Shown here in pieces: positions 14,695 to 22,276 of a DNA stretch of 47,831 nt; positions within the stretch are counted from its first letter, which is position 1; each line of letters starts with the position of its first letter. The DNA is from Rubrivivax sp. (lineage in GTDB: Bacteria; Pseudomonadota; Gammaproteobacteria; Burkholderiales; Burkholderiaceae_C): contig JAURZK010000182.1 of the NCBI GenBank assembly GCA_030653505.1, positions 1-47,831 on the forward strand, in the 5' to 3' direction. The notes beneath the pieces were generated by a model. The model was given only the letters and a program-made list of their open reading frames with translations. It was not told the DNA's origin and searched no databases. Both the position numbers and the translations under genes were made by a program.

Positions 14695-15396
14695 TCAGGT
14701 GCCCAGGAAGCGGTAGAGGTTGCGCAGCATCGCTGCCGTCGCGCCCCAGATGAAGTATTCACGCGGCTGGCCGTCGGCCCCCGGGCCTGTCCAGGGCATG
14801 GACAGGAATTGGCGCTCGCCACCTTCGTAGCTGAAGACGTGGCGACGGTGGTGAGCCGGATTCATCAGGTGCGGCAGCGGCACCTCGAAGGCCTCGGCCA
14901 CTTCGAAGCTGTCCAGCGCCAGCGTGTATGGTGCGTGGATCAGGGCCACCACCGGCGTGACGACGTAACTCGTCACCGTGGTGTAGTGGGGCAGCCGGCC
15001 GATGACCTCGACCTGGCCCAGCGGCAGGCCGACTTCCTCCTGCGCCTCGCGCAGCGCGGTGGCCTCGGGGCTGCCGTCTTCCGGTTCACTGCGGCCGCCG
15101 GGGAAGCTGATCTGCCCGGCGTGGTCGCGCAGGTGGTCGGTACGGCGCGTCAGCAGCACGTGCAGGCCGTCGGCGCGCTGCACCAGGGGCACCAGCACGG
15201 CGGCCGCGACGGGCTGGCGGCCGGCGAACACGCCGCCGGCGTCGCCGCTGAACTCCGGCTGCCAGCCAGCTGACCGGGCGAAACGCCGGCGCAGCGCCTC
15301 CGGTGACAAGTACTCGCCTGGCACGGCTGGCAGGTGCGCGTCCGCCCCGATGACCGGAATGCGACGCGGGTCAAGGATGCGCGGCGGTGCCGTCAT
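14695..15396 (-). CDS. NUDIX hydrolase, CoA-pyrophosphatase (NudL) type
   Basis: 233 residues. The Nudix box reads GG-x5-E-x7-REAQEEVGL (starting GGRSEPEDGSPEATAL), complete with the metal-binding Glu residues. Just before it, LLTRRTDHLRDHAGQISFPG is the UPF0035 signature found in coenzyme A diphosphatases, which split CoA into phosphopantetheine and 3',5'-ADP. The C-terminal part (EYFIWGATAAMLRNLYRFL) also fits that subfamily. It follows rplS after a strong terminator hairpin, so it probably needs its own promoter or read-through; I see no clear -10. Confidence 0.9.
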   Translation of the reverse strand: MTAPPRILDPRRIPVIGADAHLPAVPGEYLSPEALRRRFARSAGWQPEFSGDAGGVFAGRQPVAAAVLVPLVQRADGLHVLLTRRTDHLRDHAGQISFPGGRSEPEDGSPEATALREAQEEVGLPLGQVEVIGRLPHYTTVTSYVVTPVVALIHAPYTLALDSFEVAEAFEVPLPHLMNPAHHRRHVFSYEGGERQFLSMPWTGPGADGQPREYFIWGATAAMLRNLYRFLGT

Positions 15397-15424
15397 GGCG
15401 GTCAGACGTCGATGGTCAATGACA

Positions 15425-15446
15425 AAGGCCGCCCGAAGGCGGCCTT
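15425..15446 (-). terminator. Terminator of the rpsP-rimM-trmD-rplS operon
   Basis: Perfect 9-bp stem AAGGCCGCC / GGCGGCCTT closed by a TTCG tetraloop (C-UUCG-G in RNA, exceptionally stable). On the minus strand it is followed by TTTGTCATT. It lies about 110 bases after the rplS stop. Confidence 0.7.
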
Positions 15447-15452
15447 GGCGTC

Positions 15453-15547
15453 CAGCGCCCGCATGCGGGCGCTGACGCAGGTCAAGCCAGCTTCTCCCTG
15501 CGGGATGCGCTTGAGCGGCGCTGCGCGCCGCTGCCTGCAGCGCAGGC
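15453..15547. repeat. Cluster of three perfect hairpins after rplS
   Basis: Between the rplS stop and its terminator there are three further perfect inverted repeats: 15453-15474 (CAGCGCCCGC-AT-GCGGGCGCTG), 15514-15532 (AGCGGCGC-TGC-GCGCCGCT) and 15533-15547 (GCCTGC-AGC-GCAGGC). With 15425-15446 this makes four stems in about 120 bp. They may protect the 3' end or form a structured 3' UTR. Confidence 0.6.
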
Positions 15548-15558
15548 GCGTGACTGCG

Positions 15559-15912
15559 TCACGCCAGCTTCTCTTTGATGCGTGCCGACTTGCCGCTGCG
15601 CTGGCGCAGGTAGTACAGCTTGGCGCGACGCACGTCGCCGCGGCGCTTCACCTCGATGCTGGCGATCAGCGGGCTGTAGGTCTGGAAGGTGCGTTCGACG
15701 CCTTCGCCGCTGGAGATCTTGCGCACGATGAAGCTGCTGTTCAGCCCCCGGTTGCGCTTGGCGATGACCACGCCTTCGTAGGCCTGCACACGCTTGCGTG
15801 TGCCTTCGACGACGTTGACGCTGACGATCACGGTGTCGCCAGGGGCGAAAGCGGGAATCGTCTTGTTGAGGCGAGCAATTTCTTCCTGCTCGAGGATGGC
15901 AATCAGGTTCAC
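15559..15912 (-). CDS. rplS: 50S ribosomal protein L19
   Basis: 117 residues, full length. It starts [15 protein letters not shown] and contains the family segments [14 protein letters not shown] and [16 protein letters not shown], with [12 protein letters not shown] at the end. L19 sits at the 30S-50S interface near bridge B6/B8. It is the last gene of rpsP-rimM-trmD-rplS, with a 77-bp gap after trmD. That gap and a TATAAT at the trmD stop suggest rplS also has its own promoter. Confidence 0.98.
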   Translation of the reverse strand: MNLIAILEQEEIARLNKTIPAFAPGDTVIVSVNVVEGTRKRVQAYEGVVIAKRNRGLNSSFIVRKISSGEGVERTFQTYSPLIASIEVKRRGDVRRAKLYYLRQRSGKSARIKEKLA

Positions 15913-15988
15913 TGGGGGTTCTCCGGTCGATCTTGTCGCGGGCGGGTTGATTTGGAATGGTGCCCGGCAGAGGATCGAAAAGCCTTTG

Positions 15989-15994
15989 ATTATA
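15989..15994 (-). promoter_or_regulatory. Possible internal promoter for rplS
   Basis: Perfect TATAAT on the minus strand overlaps the trmD stop codon, about 77 bases before the rplS ATG. No convincing -35 is present, so it may be incidental to the TAA stop. Confidence 0.3.
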
Positions 15995-16742
15995 ACCCGA
16001 GGCAGGATAGGAAGCGCTCGTCGGCCGGGCTCAGACGCCCGGTGGCGCGCGCGGCGGCGATCAGGTCGGGGCGCCGCCGCGCCGTGAGTTCAAGCGCCCG
16101 TTCGCGCCGCCAGCGCGCGATGTCGGCGTGGTGGCCCGACAGCAGCACCGGTGGCACCGCACGTTCGACACCGTCCACCACCAGCAACTCTGGGCGGCTG
16201 TAGCTCGGGCCTTCGAGCAGGCCGTCGGAGAAGCTGTCCTGCTGGTGAGAAGGCGCCGTCAGCACACCGTCCTGCAACCGTGCCACGGCGTCGAGCAGCG
16301 CCAGCGCCGGCAGTTCGCCGCCCGAGAGCACGAAGTCGCCCAGGCTGATCTCGTGCGTGACATGGGCGTCCAGCAGGCGCTGGTCAATGCCCTCGTAGCG
16401 TCCGCACAGCAGCACGGCACCCGGGCCGGATGCGTAGCGCTCGACCATCGCCTGGTCCAGGCGTTGCCCGGTGGGCGTGAAGTGAACGACGGCCGGCCGG
16501 CCTTCGCCGCGGTCGGCGGCCACCGCCTGCAGGGCACGCTGCAGCGGCTCGAAGAGCATCACCATGCCGGGGCCGCCGCCGTAGGGGCGGTCGTCGACAC
16601 GACGGTAGGCGTCGTCGGCAAAGTCGCGCAGCGGCCACAGCCGCACGTCCACTTGCCCACTCTCGAAGGCGCGGCGCGTGATGCCGTGGCTGAGGTGCGG
16701 GGTGAAGAGCCCGGGGAAGAGCGTGACGACGTCGAAGCGCAT
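15990..16742 (-). CDS. trmD: tRNA (guanine-37-N1)-methyltransferase
   Basis: 250 residues, start [13 protein letters not shown]. TrmD methylates G37 of tRNAs reading CNN codons using S-adenosylmethionine, preventing +1 frameshifts. The trefoil-knot SAM site is visible as [15 protein letters not shown] and [33 protein letters not shown] is the other conserved block. ATG 16742 matches family N-termini; an in-frame upstream ATG would add 26 Pro/Thr-rich residues overlapping rimM. Third gene of the rpsP operon, 10 bases after rimM. Confidence 0.98.
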   Translation of the reverse strand: MRFDVVTLFPGLFTPHLSHGITRRAFESGQVDVRLWPLRDFADDAYRRVDDRPYGGGPGMVMLFEPLQRALQAVAADRGEGRPAVVHFTPTGQRLDQAMVERYASGPGAVLLCGRYEGIDQRLLDAHVTHEISLGDFVLSGGELPALALLDAVARLQDGVLTAPSHQQDSFSDGLLEGPSYSRPELLVVDGVERAVPPVLLSGHHADIARWRRERALELTARRRPDLIAAARATGRLSPADERFLSCLGL

Positions 16743-16752
16743 CGCGGGCGCT

Positions 16753-17355
16753 TCAGGCGGCGTCTTCGGCGTCCCAGTCGACGGCGATGCGCCGCCCGGG
16801 CAGGTCGACACTGTCGACATAGGCGTCGACGAAGGGGATCAGCACCTCGGGCGCGGCCGCCTCGGCCGGCTGGATGCGCAGCACGCAATGCGGACCGGTC
16901 TCGATCAGCCCGACCACGTCGCCCAGTGCCACGCCCTGGCGGTTGAACACCGCCAGGCCGATGAGGTCGACCCAGTAGAACTCGCCCTCGTCGGGCGTCG
17001 GGAAACTGGCGCGCGACACGAAGATGCGCGCGCCCTGCAGCGCCTCTGCAGCGTTGCGGTCGGGCAGTTCATGCGCCGTGGCCACCACGCCGTCGCCCTG
17101 CTCCTTGGCGCTGAGCACCTTCAGCAGCGTCGGCAGCAGCGCCGCTTTCGGGCCGCGCGGGCCTGGTGTCTCGGGCGGCTGGACGAACCAGCGTTTGGAG
17201 GCGAAGAGCGCCTGTGGGTCGGCGGCAAAGGGTTTGACCTTGATGCCGCCCTTGATGCCCCAGGCGCCCATGACGCGGCCCACTTCCACCGCGTCGGCCG
17301 GCATCGCCGGCGTGTCGCCGACATCCGGCCCGGCGGGCAGGCTGGCCGCGTTCAC
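16753..17355 (-). CDS. rimM: Ribosome maturation factor RimM
   Basis: 200 residues. The N-terminal beta-barrel carries VEVGRVMGAWGIKGGIKVKPF, the family signature. The C-terminal PRC-barrel begins EGEFYWVDLIGLAVFNRQG and ends LIPFVDAYVDSVDLPGRRIAVDW. RimM binds S19 in the 30S head during late assembly. An insertion around residues 60-85 (PPETPGPRGPKAALLP) is common in betaproteobacterial RimM. The first 20 residues are not conserved, so the start could be the internal ATG at 17304. It lies 11 bases after rpsP and 10 before trmD. Confidence 0.97.
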   Translation of the reverse strand: MNAASLPAGPDVGDTPAMPADAVEVGRVMGAWGIKGGIKVKPFAADPQALFASKRWFVQPPETPGPRGPKAALLPTLLKVLSAKEQGDGVVATAHELPDRNAAEALQGARIFVSRASFPTPDEGEFYWVDLIGLAVFNRQGVALGDVVGLIETGPHCVLRIQPAEAAAPEVLIPFVDAYVDSVDLPGRRIAVDWDAEDAA

Positions 17356-17366
17356 GGCAACGCCGG

Positions 17367-17615
17367 TCAGGCGGCCTTCTTGGCCTGGTCGACCAGGCGC
17401 GCCACCGTGGGCGACAGTTGGGCGCCGACGCCGGTCCAGTGGGTGACGCGGTCCAGCGCCACGCGCAGCGGCTGCTCGCCTCCCGAGGCCACGGGGTTGT
17501 AGAAACCCACGCGCTCGATGAAGCGGCCGTCACGGCGCTCGCGCGCGTCGGCGACGACGATGTTGAAGAACGGGCGCTTCTTGGCGCCGCCACGGGCGAG
17601 TCGGATCACGACCAT
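17367..17615 (-). CDS. rpsP: 30S ribosomal protein S16
   Basis: 82 residues, start [20 protein letters not shown] with an AAGGA ribosome binding site upstream. [19 protein letters not shown] is the family core. S16 is an early-to-mid assembly protein of the 30S body. It heads the rpsP-rimM-trmD-rplS operon. About 155 bases of GC-rich, hairpin-forming leader separate it from a perfect TATAAT. Confidence 0.98.
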   Translation of the reverse strand: MVVIRLARGGAKKRPFFNIVVADARERRDGRFIERVGFYNPVASGGEQPLRVALDRVTHWTGVGAQLSPTVARLVDQAKKAA

Positions 17616-17771
17616 GTGAGGATTCCTTGGGAACAGGGGGCTGGTGAACCACCACGGGAGACACACCGGGCAGACCACCTTGGTGGCCAGCAGGTCAACC
17701 TGCCGGCCTCGGCCGGCGCCGTAGATACGCCCGCGGTGTCCACTCTCACCACCTGCAGGCCAGCGCCGAAA
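17616..17771 (-). promoter_or_regulatory. Structured 5' leader of the rpsP operon
   Basis: If transcription starts about 7 bases after the TATAAT (17779-17784), the leader is about 155 nt. It contains the perfect hairpins 17702-17717 (GCCGGCC-TC-GGCCGGC), GCAGGT-TG-ACCTGC around 17686-17699 and a CCACC/GGTGG stem near 17671-17682. No ORF is apparent. Such a leader could carry autogenous control, but none is established from sequence alone. Confidence 0.4.
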
Positions 17772-17772
17772 A

Positions 17773-17794
17773 CCGCGCATTATAAACTGCGCGG
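17773..17794 (-). promoter_or_regulatory. rpsP operon -10 (TATAAT) inside an inverted repeat
   Basis: Minus-strand TATAAT at 17779-17784 is flanked by perfect 7-bp inverted arms CCGCGCA / TGCGCGG. A factor binding the repeat would cover the -10. The divergent TM2 gene starts 39 bases to the right. The -35 region is poor. Confidence 0.5.
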
Positions 17795-17832
17795 CTGCGT
17801 GATGAACACCCTGCCTTGCTTCTTGCCCCTGA

Positions 17833-18303
17833 ATGCACCCAGCGCCCCCTGCCCACCCCCACCCGACCCGGCGTTCCAAGACAGTCACCGCGTGGCTGGC
17901 ACTGCTGCTGGGCACGCTGGGCGCACACCGCTTCTATCTTCACGGCTGGCACGACCGGCTGGGCTGGCTGCACCTGCTGCCGACGCTGGCGGGCCTGTAC
18001 GGCGTGCTGCGCATGCGCGAGCTGGGCCAGGACGACCGCCTGGCCTGGCTGCTGCTGCCCCTGCTGGGACTGGCGATCTCGGCGGCGATGATCGCCGGCA
18101 TCGTGCACGCACTGACACCCGACGAGAGGTGGGACGCACGCCACAACCCGGGCCGACCCGTCACGGCCACCGGTTGGGGCCCGGTGCTGGCCGCCATCGC
18201 CGGCCTGATGGTGGGCGGCGCGGTGCTGATGGGCACCATCGCCTTCAGCGGCCAGAAATTCTTCGAGTGGCAGCTGGAAGCCGCAGCCGCGCAGCGGCCG
18301 TAG
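17833..18303 (+). CDS. TM2 domain-containing membrane protein
   Basis: 156 residues. [25 protein letters not shown] followed by [14 protein letters not shown] is the TM2 domain pattern (two helices joined by a short polar turn with a conserved G-x-H-R-F-Y). Two more helices follow (about 75-97 and 117-137), so it is a four-helix inner-membrane protein. Function is unknown for the family. It is divergent from rpsP and its stop lies 7 bases from the pit stop. The N-terminal 15 residues are Pro/His-rich and may be cytoplasmic. Confidence 0.82.
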   Translation: MHPAPPAHPHPTRRSKTVTAWLALLLGTLGAHRFYLHGWHDRLGWLHLLPTLAGLYGVLRMRELGQDDRLAWLLLPLLGLAISAAMIAGIVHALTPDERWDARHNPGRPVTATGWGPVLAAIAGLMVGGAVLMGTIAFSGQKFFEWQLEAAAAQRP

Positions 18304-18310
18304 CGAAGCC

Positions 18311-19333
18311 TCAGAAGAGCAGCATGCTGATGGCGTAAAAGGCGGCGGCGACCAGCGCCGTGGCCGGGATCGTCACGATCCAGGCCATCACGATGTGCCC
18401 GGCCAGCCCCCAGCGCACGGCCGAGGCGTTGCGCACCGAGCCGACCCCGAAGATCGCGCCGGTGATGGTGTGCGTGGTCGACACCGGCACGCCCAGCCCG
18501 GTGGCGACGAAAAGCGTGATGGCGCCCCCCGTCTCGGCGCAGAAGCCGCCCACCGGCTTGAGCTTGGTGATGCGCTGGCCCATGGTCTTGACGATGCGCC
18601 AGCCGCCGAACATCGTGCCCAGGCCGATGGCGAGGTAACAGCTCCAGATCACCCAGGTGGGCGGCATCTTGTCGCTGACCTGCGTGTAGCCGGCGGCGAT
18701 GAGCAGCAGCCAGATGATGCCGATCGTTTTCTGCGCGTCGTTGCCGCCGTGTCCCAGCGAGTACAGGCCGGCCGACACCAGTTGCAGGCGCCGGAACAGA
18801 TTGTCGACACGCATGGGCGCGGTTCTTCGGCAGGTCCACGCCACGGCCACCATCATCAGCGAGCCGAGCAGGAAACCCATCACCGGCGAGATGAAGATGA
18901 AGGCCACCGTCTTCAGCACACCCGCCCACACCAGCGGCGCGGTGCCGGCCTTGGCGACGGTGGCGCCGACGATGCCGCCGATGAGGGCATGCGAACTGCT
19001 CGACGGGATGCCGTACCACCACGTGATCAGGTTCCAGGCGATGGCCCCCACCAGCGCGCCGAAGATGACGTGCTGGTCGACGATGCCCGGCTCCACGATC
19101 CCCTTGCCGACAGTGGCGGCCACCTTGAGCTGGAAGACGAAGATCGCCGCGACGTTGAAGAAGGCCGCGAAGGCCACCGCGTGCTGGGGCTTGAGCACGC
19201 CCGTGGAGACCACGGTGGCGATGGAGTTGGCAGCGTCGTGAAAGCCGTTCATGAAGTCGAACAGCAGGGCCATCACGACCAGCATGATCACCACCCACAA
19301 CTCCATGGGCAGCGTATTCGGCAGCGTCGACAT
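18311..19333 (-). CDS. pit: Low-affinity inorganic phosphate transporter, PiT family
   Basis: 340 residues with about ten membrane segments. The duplicated PiT signatures are seen as FDFMNGFHDAANSIAT near residues 25-40 and SLGHGGNDAQKTIG near 193-206, plus GVPVSTTHTITGAIFGVG near the C-terminus. It would carry metal-phosphate or phosphate with protons across the inner membrane. It starts 8 bases after the PhoU-like gene, the pap-pit pair seen in many bacteria. A PHO-box-like site overlaps the predicted operon start. Located 9 kb from ppk/ppx, it fits a polyphosphate-storing lifestyle. Confidence 0.95.
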   Translation of the reverse strand: MSTLPNTLPMELWVVIMLVVMALLFDFMNGFHDAANSIATVVSTGVLKPQHAVAFAAFFNVAAIFVFQLKVAATVGKGIVEPGIVDQHVIFGALVGAIAWNLITWWYGIPSSSSHALIGGIVGATVAKAGTAPLVWAGVLKTVAFIFISPVMGFLLGSLMMVAVAWTCRRTAPMRVDNLFRRLQLVSAGLYSLGHGGNDAQKTIGIIWLLLIAAGYTQVSDKMPPTWVIWSCYLAIGLGTMFGGWRIVKTMGQRITKLKPVGGFCAETGGAITLFVATGLGVPVSTTHTITGAIFGVGSVRNASAVRWGLAGHIVMAWIVTIPATALVAAAFYAISMLLF

Positions 19334-19341
19334 CGGTGCGG

Positions 19342-19989
19342 TCAGGAGTTCTCGAGCACGATGCCTTCGACCAGATTGGCCACGTCCTCGCAGCGGTCGG
19401 ATATCGACTCCAGGTGCTCGTAGACGGCCTTCAGCTTGATGAGCTGGCGTGTGTCGGGTTCCTCGCGGAACAGGCGCGACATCGCCGAGCGCATCACGCG
19501 GTCGGCATCGGATTCCAGCTGGTCGATCTCGCCGCAGGTCTGCAAAACGGCCTCGGCCACGGCGGCGGTCTTCAGCTTGGGCAGCATCGCCAGTACGTTC
19601 TGCACACGCTCGCAGCAGCGCACCGAGATCTCGCTCAGCCGCACCACGTCTTCCGACAGGCTCTGCAGGTCGTACAGCGACATCACCTCGCTGGTGTCCT
19701 GCAGCAGGTCGAGCACGTCGTCCATCGCATTGATCAGGCGATGGATCTGGTCGCGGTCGAGCGGCGTGATGAAGGTGCGGTGCAGCAGCCGGTGCACCTC
19801 GGCGGTGATCTTGTCGGCGGCCCGCTCGGAAGCCCCGACGGCATTGGCGTGGCGCTCACGCTCGGCCACGTTGCCGTAGTCCTGCACCATGGCCAGGAAG
19901 GACCTTGCGCCTTCGGCGATGTGCTGGCCGTGCTGGTTGAACAGTTCGAAGAAGTTGCCCTCGCGTGGCAACAGCCTGCCGAAAACCAT
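19342..19989 (-). CDS. PhoU-like Pit accessory protein (DUF47 family)
   Basis: 215 residues, all-helical. It begins MVFGRLLPREGNFFELFNQHG, the usual start of DUF47/TIGR00153 proteins, and has the PhoU-type metal-binding helices (ANAVGASERAADKITAEVHR with E-x-x-x-D, and LESDADRVMRSAM). Family members sit next to pit genes and are thought to tune Pit transport. Here pit follows after 8 bases. An ACGGAGC ribosome binding site precedes the ATG. The leader contains a 7-bp hairpin (20007-20028) and a PHO-box-like element. Confidence 0.92.
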   Translation of the reverse strand: MVFGRLLPREGNFFELFNQHGQHIAEGARSFLAMVQDYGNVAERERHANAVGASERAADKITAEVHRLLHRTFITPLDRDQIHRLINAMDDVLDLLQDTSEVMSLYDLQSLSEDVVRLSEISVRCCERVQNVLAMLPKLKTAAVAEAVLQTCGEIDQLESDADRVMRSAMSRLFREEPDTRQLIKLKAVYEHLESISDRCEDVANLVEGIVLENS

Positions 19990-20006
19990 GCTTGCTCCGT
20001 GCGCTG

Positions 20007-20028
20007 CAGCCGGCTCGTCATCCGGCTG
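20007..20028 (-). promoter_or_regulatory. Hairpin in the phoU-pit leader
   Basis: CAGCCGG / CCGGCTG, a perfect 7-bp stem with an 8-base loop, ends about 18 bases before the phoU-like ATG and just upstream of its ribosome binding site. It could affect translation or message stability; this is inference from structure only. Confidence 0.35.
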
Positions 20029-20043
20029 TCATGGATTTGTCAC
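20026..20043 (+). promoter_or_regulatory. PHO box overlapping the phoU-pit transcription start
   Basis: CTGTCAT-GGAT-TTGTCAC fits the 18-bp enterobacterial PHO box at 15 positions by my count, with two heptamers 11 bp apart. It reads opposite to the phoU-pit genes and covers about +1 to +18 if transcription starts 7 bases after the TAGAAT at 20050-20055. That position would favour repression by PhoB, as reported for the orfA-pit operon of Sinorhizobium. Confidence 0.6.
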
Positions 20044-20049
20044 CGAAGG

Positions 20050-20055
20050 ATTCTA
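20050..20055 (-). promoter_or_regulatory. -10 element of the phoU-pit operon
   Basis: TAGAAT on the minus strand, about 60 bases before the phoU-like ATG. No good -35 is seen. It is the only -10-like hexamer in this 106-bp gap. Confidence 0.45.
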
Positions 20056-20095
20056 GGGGCCGGCCAGGGGCGCGACGGGCGGTGCGCGGGTGGAC

Positions 20096-20641
20096 TCACG
20101 GCAGACGCACGACCGCCTGTGCCGCCGCGGCCGCCGCACAGGGCGCCAGCGCGCCCAGGCGCGGGTGCCGGGCTTCGGGCGCAATCTCGAGCAGCGGCTG
20201 CAGCACGAAGGCCCGCTCGTGCAGGCGCGGATGCGGCAAGGTCAGCGCGTCGGTGATGCACTCGCGCTGCCCGAAGAGCAGCAGGTCGAGGTCCAGTGTG
20301 CGCGGCGCGTGGCGGTAGGGCCGCTGTCGGCCGTGCGCCTGCTCCAGCGCCTGCAGCGCTGCAAGCAATTCAGCGGGCGACAGCGACGTGCGCAGTTCGA
20401 CCACTGAATTGACAAAGTCTGGCCCGAACGCGTCGACCGGTGCGCTGCGGTAGAGACTGGAGCCCCGTACGAGCTGCGTGCCCGGCAGCGCGGCCAGTGC
20501 CGCCACGGCGTCCGCCAGCGTGGCGCTGGCGTCACCCAGGTTCGCGCCAAGGCCGACAAAGACACGCTCACCGGCCTGCCCGGGTGCGTCGGCGGGCGGC
20601 GATTGCCCGACGCCCGCGGCCTCTTGGGGCCGCAATGGCAT
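20096..20641 (-). CDS. folK: 2-amino-4-hydroxy-6-hydroxymethyldihydropteridine pyrophosphokinase
   Basis: 181 residues. HPPK transfers pyrophosphate from ATP to hydroxymethyl-dihydropterin, a step of folate synthesis. Family blocks seen are [20 protein letters not shown], the substrate loop [20 protein letters not shown], and [11 protein letters not shown] with the two metal-binding Asp residues, then [16 protein letters not shown]. The first ~25 residues are low-complexity and not conserved. It is the last gene of the murJ-to-folK run, 12 bases after pcnB. Confidence 0.96.
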   Translation of the reverse strand: MPLRPQEAAGVGQSPPADAPGQAGERVFVGLGANLGDASATLADAVAALAALPGTQLVRGSSLYRSAPVDAFGPDFVNSVVELRTSLSPAELLAALQALEQAHGRQRPYRHAPRTLDLDLLLFGQRECITDALTLPHPRLHERAFVLQPLLEIAPEARHPRLGALAPCAAAAAAQAVVRLP

Positions 20642-20653
20642 GGGTGTCGCCTT

Positions 20654-22276
20654 TCAGTCGACCGCGGGCGGGGCGCCGCCCGTGCTGCCGGCTGCACCAC
20701 CGCCAGCGCCCGCGGGCTTGCGGCGGCGACGCCGGCGCTTGCGCGGTGCCGCGCCTTCGCGACCGGGCGTGGCTTCGGCATTGTCTTCTGCCTCGTCGTC
20801 CGGCGCATCGCCTGCGGCCTCGGCGCCCACCGCGGCAGGTGCCGGGCCTGCGGCGCGCGAGCGCCGCGATCGCGGCGGCGCGCTGGCGCGCACGTCGCGC
20901 AGCAGCGCCTCGCGGTCGTCGTCGCTGCCGAGGTGGAAGTCTTCCCACCAGTCGGCCAGATCGACGGAGACCTCGCCGCAGTCGGCACGCATGCGCAGGA
21001 AGTCGTAGCCGGCGCGGAAGCGCGCCTGGGCGATGAGCGAGGCCGCCGAACTCGTGGTGCGGCGCTCGAAACGTGGCTGCATGAGCCAGATCTCGCGCAT
21101 GTCGGCGGCGAGCTTGCCACGGCCCGAGATGTCGCCGATGCGCGCCTCGAAGACGGCGTCGACAGCCTGCTGCAACGCCGGGAAGGGGCTGTCACCAGCG
21201 GCGCGCAGCGCCGCCCAGCGTTCCTGCACGTCGTGCCAGAGCATGGTCGCCAGCATGTAGCTGGGCACCACCGAACGGCCCTCGTTGACACGTGTATCGG
21301 TGTCCTGCAGCGCCAGGCGCACGAACTTCTCGCGCACCGGGTTGGGCTTGGCCGGCGCCAGCGCCGCATCCAGCACCGGAAACACGTTCAGCTTGCCGCC
21401 GATGAGGCCGAACTTGCGCAGCTGCTCGATGCTGGCCAGCGCGTGGCCGGTCTGCAGCAGCTTGACCATCTCGTCGAAGAGACGCGAGATGGGCACGTTG
21501 CTCAGCAGCGGCAGCGTGGCCGCGATGGGCCGCGCAGTTGCGGGGTCGAGCGCAAAACCCAGCTTGGCCGCAAAGCGCACGACGCGGATGATGCGCACCG
21601 GGTCTTCGCGATAGCGCGTGTCGGGGTCGCCGATCATGCGCAGCAGCCTGGCGCGCACGTCGGCCAGGCCGTTGTGGTAGTCGACCACCGTCTGCGTCGT
21701 CGGGTCGTAGTACATCGCGTTGATCGTGAAGTCGCGCCGCGCGGCGTCTTCGATCTGCGGGCCCCAGACGTTGTCGCGCAGCACACGGCCGGCGGCGTCG
21801 ACGACGTGGGTCTTGTCGGCGGTGGGTCCGCCGCGGCGCTTCTCTTCGACCGGTGCCGCTTCGGCCGTGGCGGCAGGGTCGAGGTAGGCGCGGAAGGTGC
21901 TGACCTCGATGACCTCGTGCTCGCGGCCGCGGCCGAAGACCACGTGCACCAGGCGGAAGCGGCGGCCGATGATGAAGGCGCGGCGGAACAGCGCCTTGAC
22001 CTGTTCGGGGGTCGCATCGGTGGCGACGTCGAAGTCCTTCGGGCGCATGCCCACCAGCAGGTCGCGCACCGCACCGCCCACGATGTACGCCTCGTACCCG
22101 GCGTCCTTCAGCGTCTTGACGACCCGCACCGCGTTGGCGTCGAGCAGCGAAGGGTCTATGCGGTGCATCTGCACCGGCACCTCGGTGCGCACGCCGACGG
22201 GAATGACAGGCACCGGCGTCGCGACTTCGGCGGGCTCGCCCTTGCCGAGCAGGCGGTTGATGAACTTCTTGATCAT
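20654..22276 (-). CDS. pcnB: Poly(A) polymerase I
   Basis: 540 residues. The nucleotidyltransferase core has YIVGGAVRDLLVG and DFDVATDATPEQV with the catalytic Asp pair, then RRDFTINAMYYD. RIIRVVRFAAKLGF marks the RNA-binding region. PcnB adds 3' poly(A) tails that promote RNA decay. The N-terminus up to about residue 45 (RIDPSLLDANAVRVV) is the normal PcnB lead-in that separates it from CCA-adding enzymes. The C-terminal 80 residues are low-complexity, with an acidic stretch and then an Arg/Lys cluster (PRKRRRRRRKP). ATG 22276 overlaps the HAD gene stop (ATGA), so translation is coupled. Confidence 0.95.
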   Translation of the reverse strand: MIKKFINRLLGKGEPAEVATPVPVIPVGVRTEVPVQMHRIDPSLLDANAVRVVKTLKDAGYEAYIVGGAVRDLLVGMRPKDFDVATDATPEQVKALFRRAFIIGRRFRLVHVVFGRGREHEVIEVSTFRAYLDPAATAEAAPVEEKRRGGPTADKTHVVDAAGRVLRDNVWGPQIEDAARRDFTINAMYYDPTTQTVVDYHNGLADVRARLLRMIGDPDTRYREDPVRIIRVVRFAAKLGFALDPATARPIAATLPLLSNVPISRLFDEMVKLLQTGHALASIEQLRKFGLIGGKLNVFPVLDAALAPAKPNPVREKFVRLALQDTDTRVNEGRSVVPSYMLATMLWHDVQERWAALRAAGDSPFPALQQAVDAVFEARIGDISGRGKLAADMREIWLMQPRFERRTTSSAASLIAQARFRAGYDFLRMRADCGEVSVDLADWWEDFHLGSDDDREALLRDVRASAPPRSRRSRAAGPAPAAVGAEAAGDAPDDEAEDNAEATPGREGAAPRKRRRRRRKPAGAGGGAAGSTGGAPPAVD

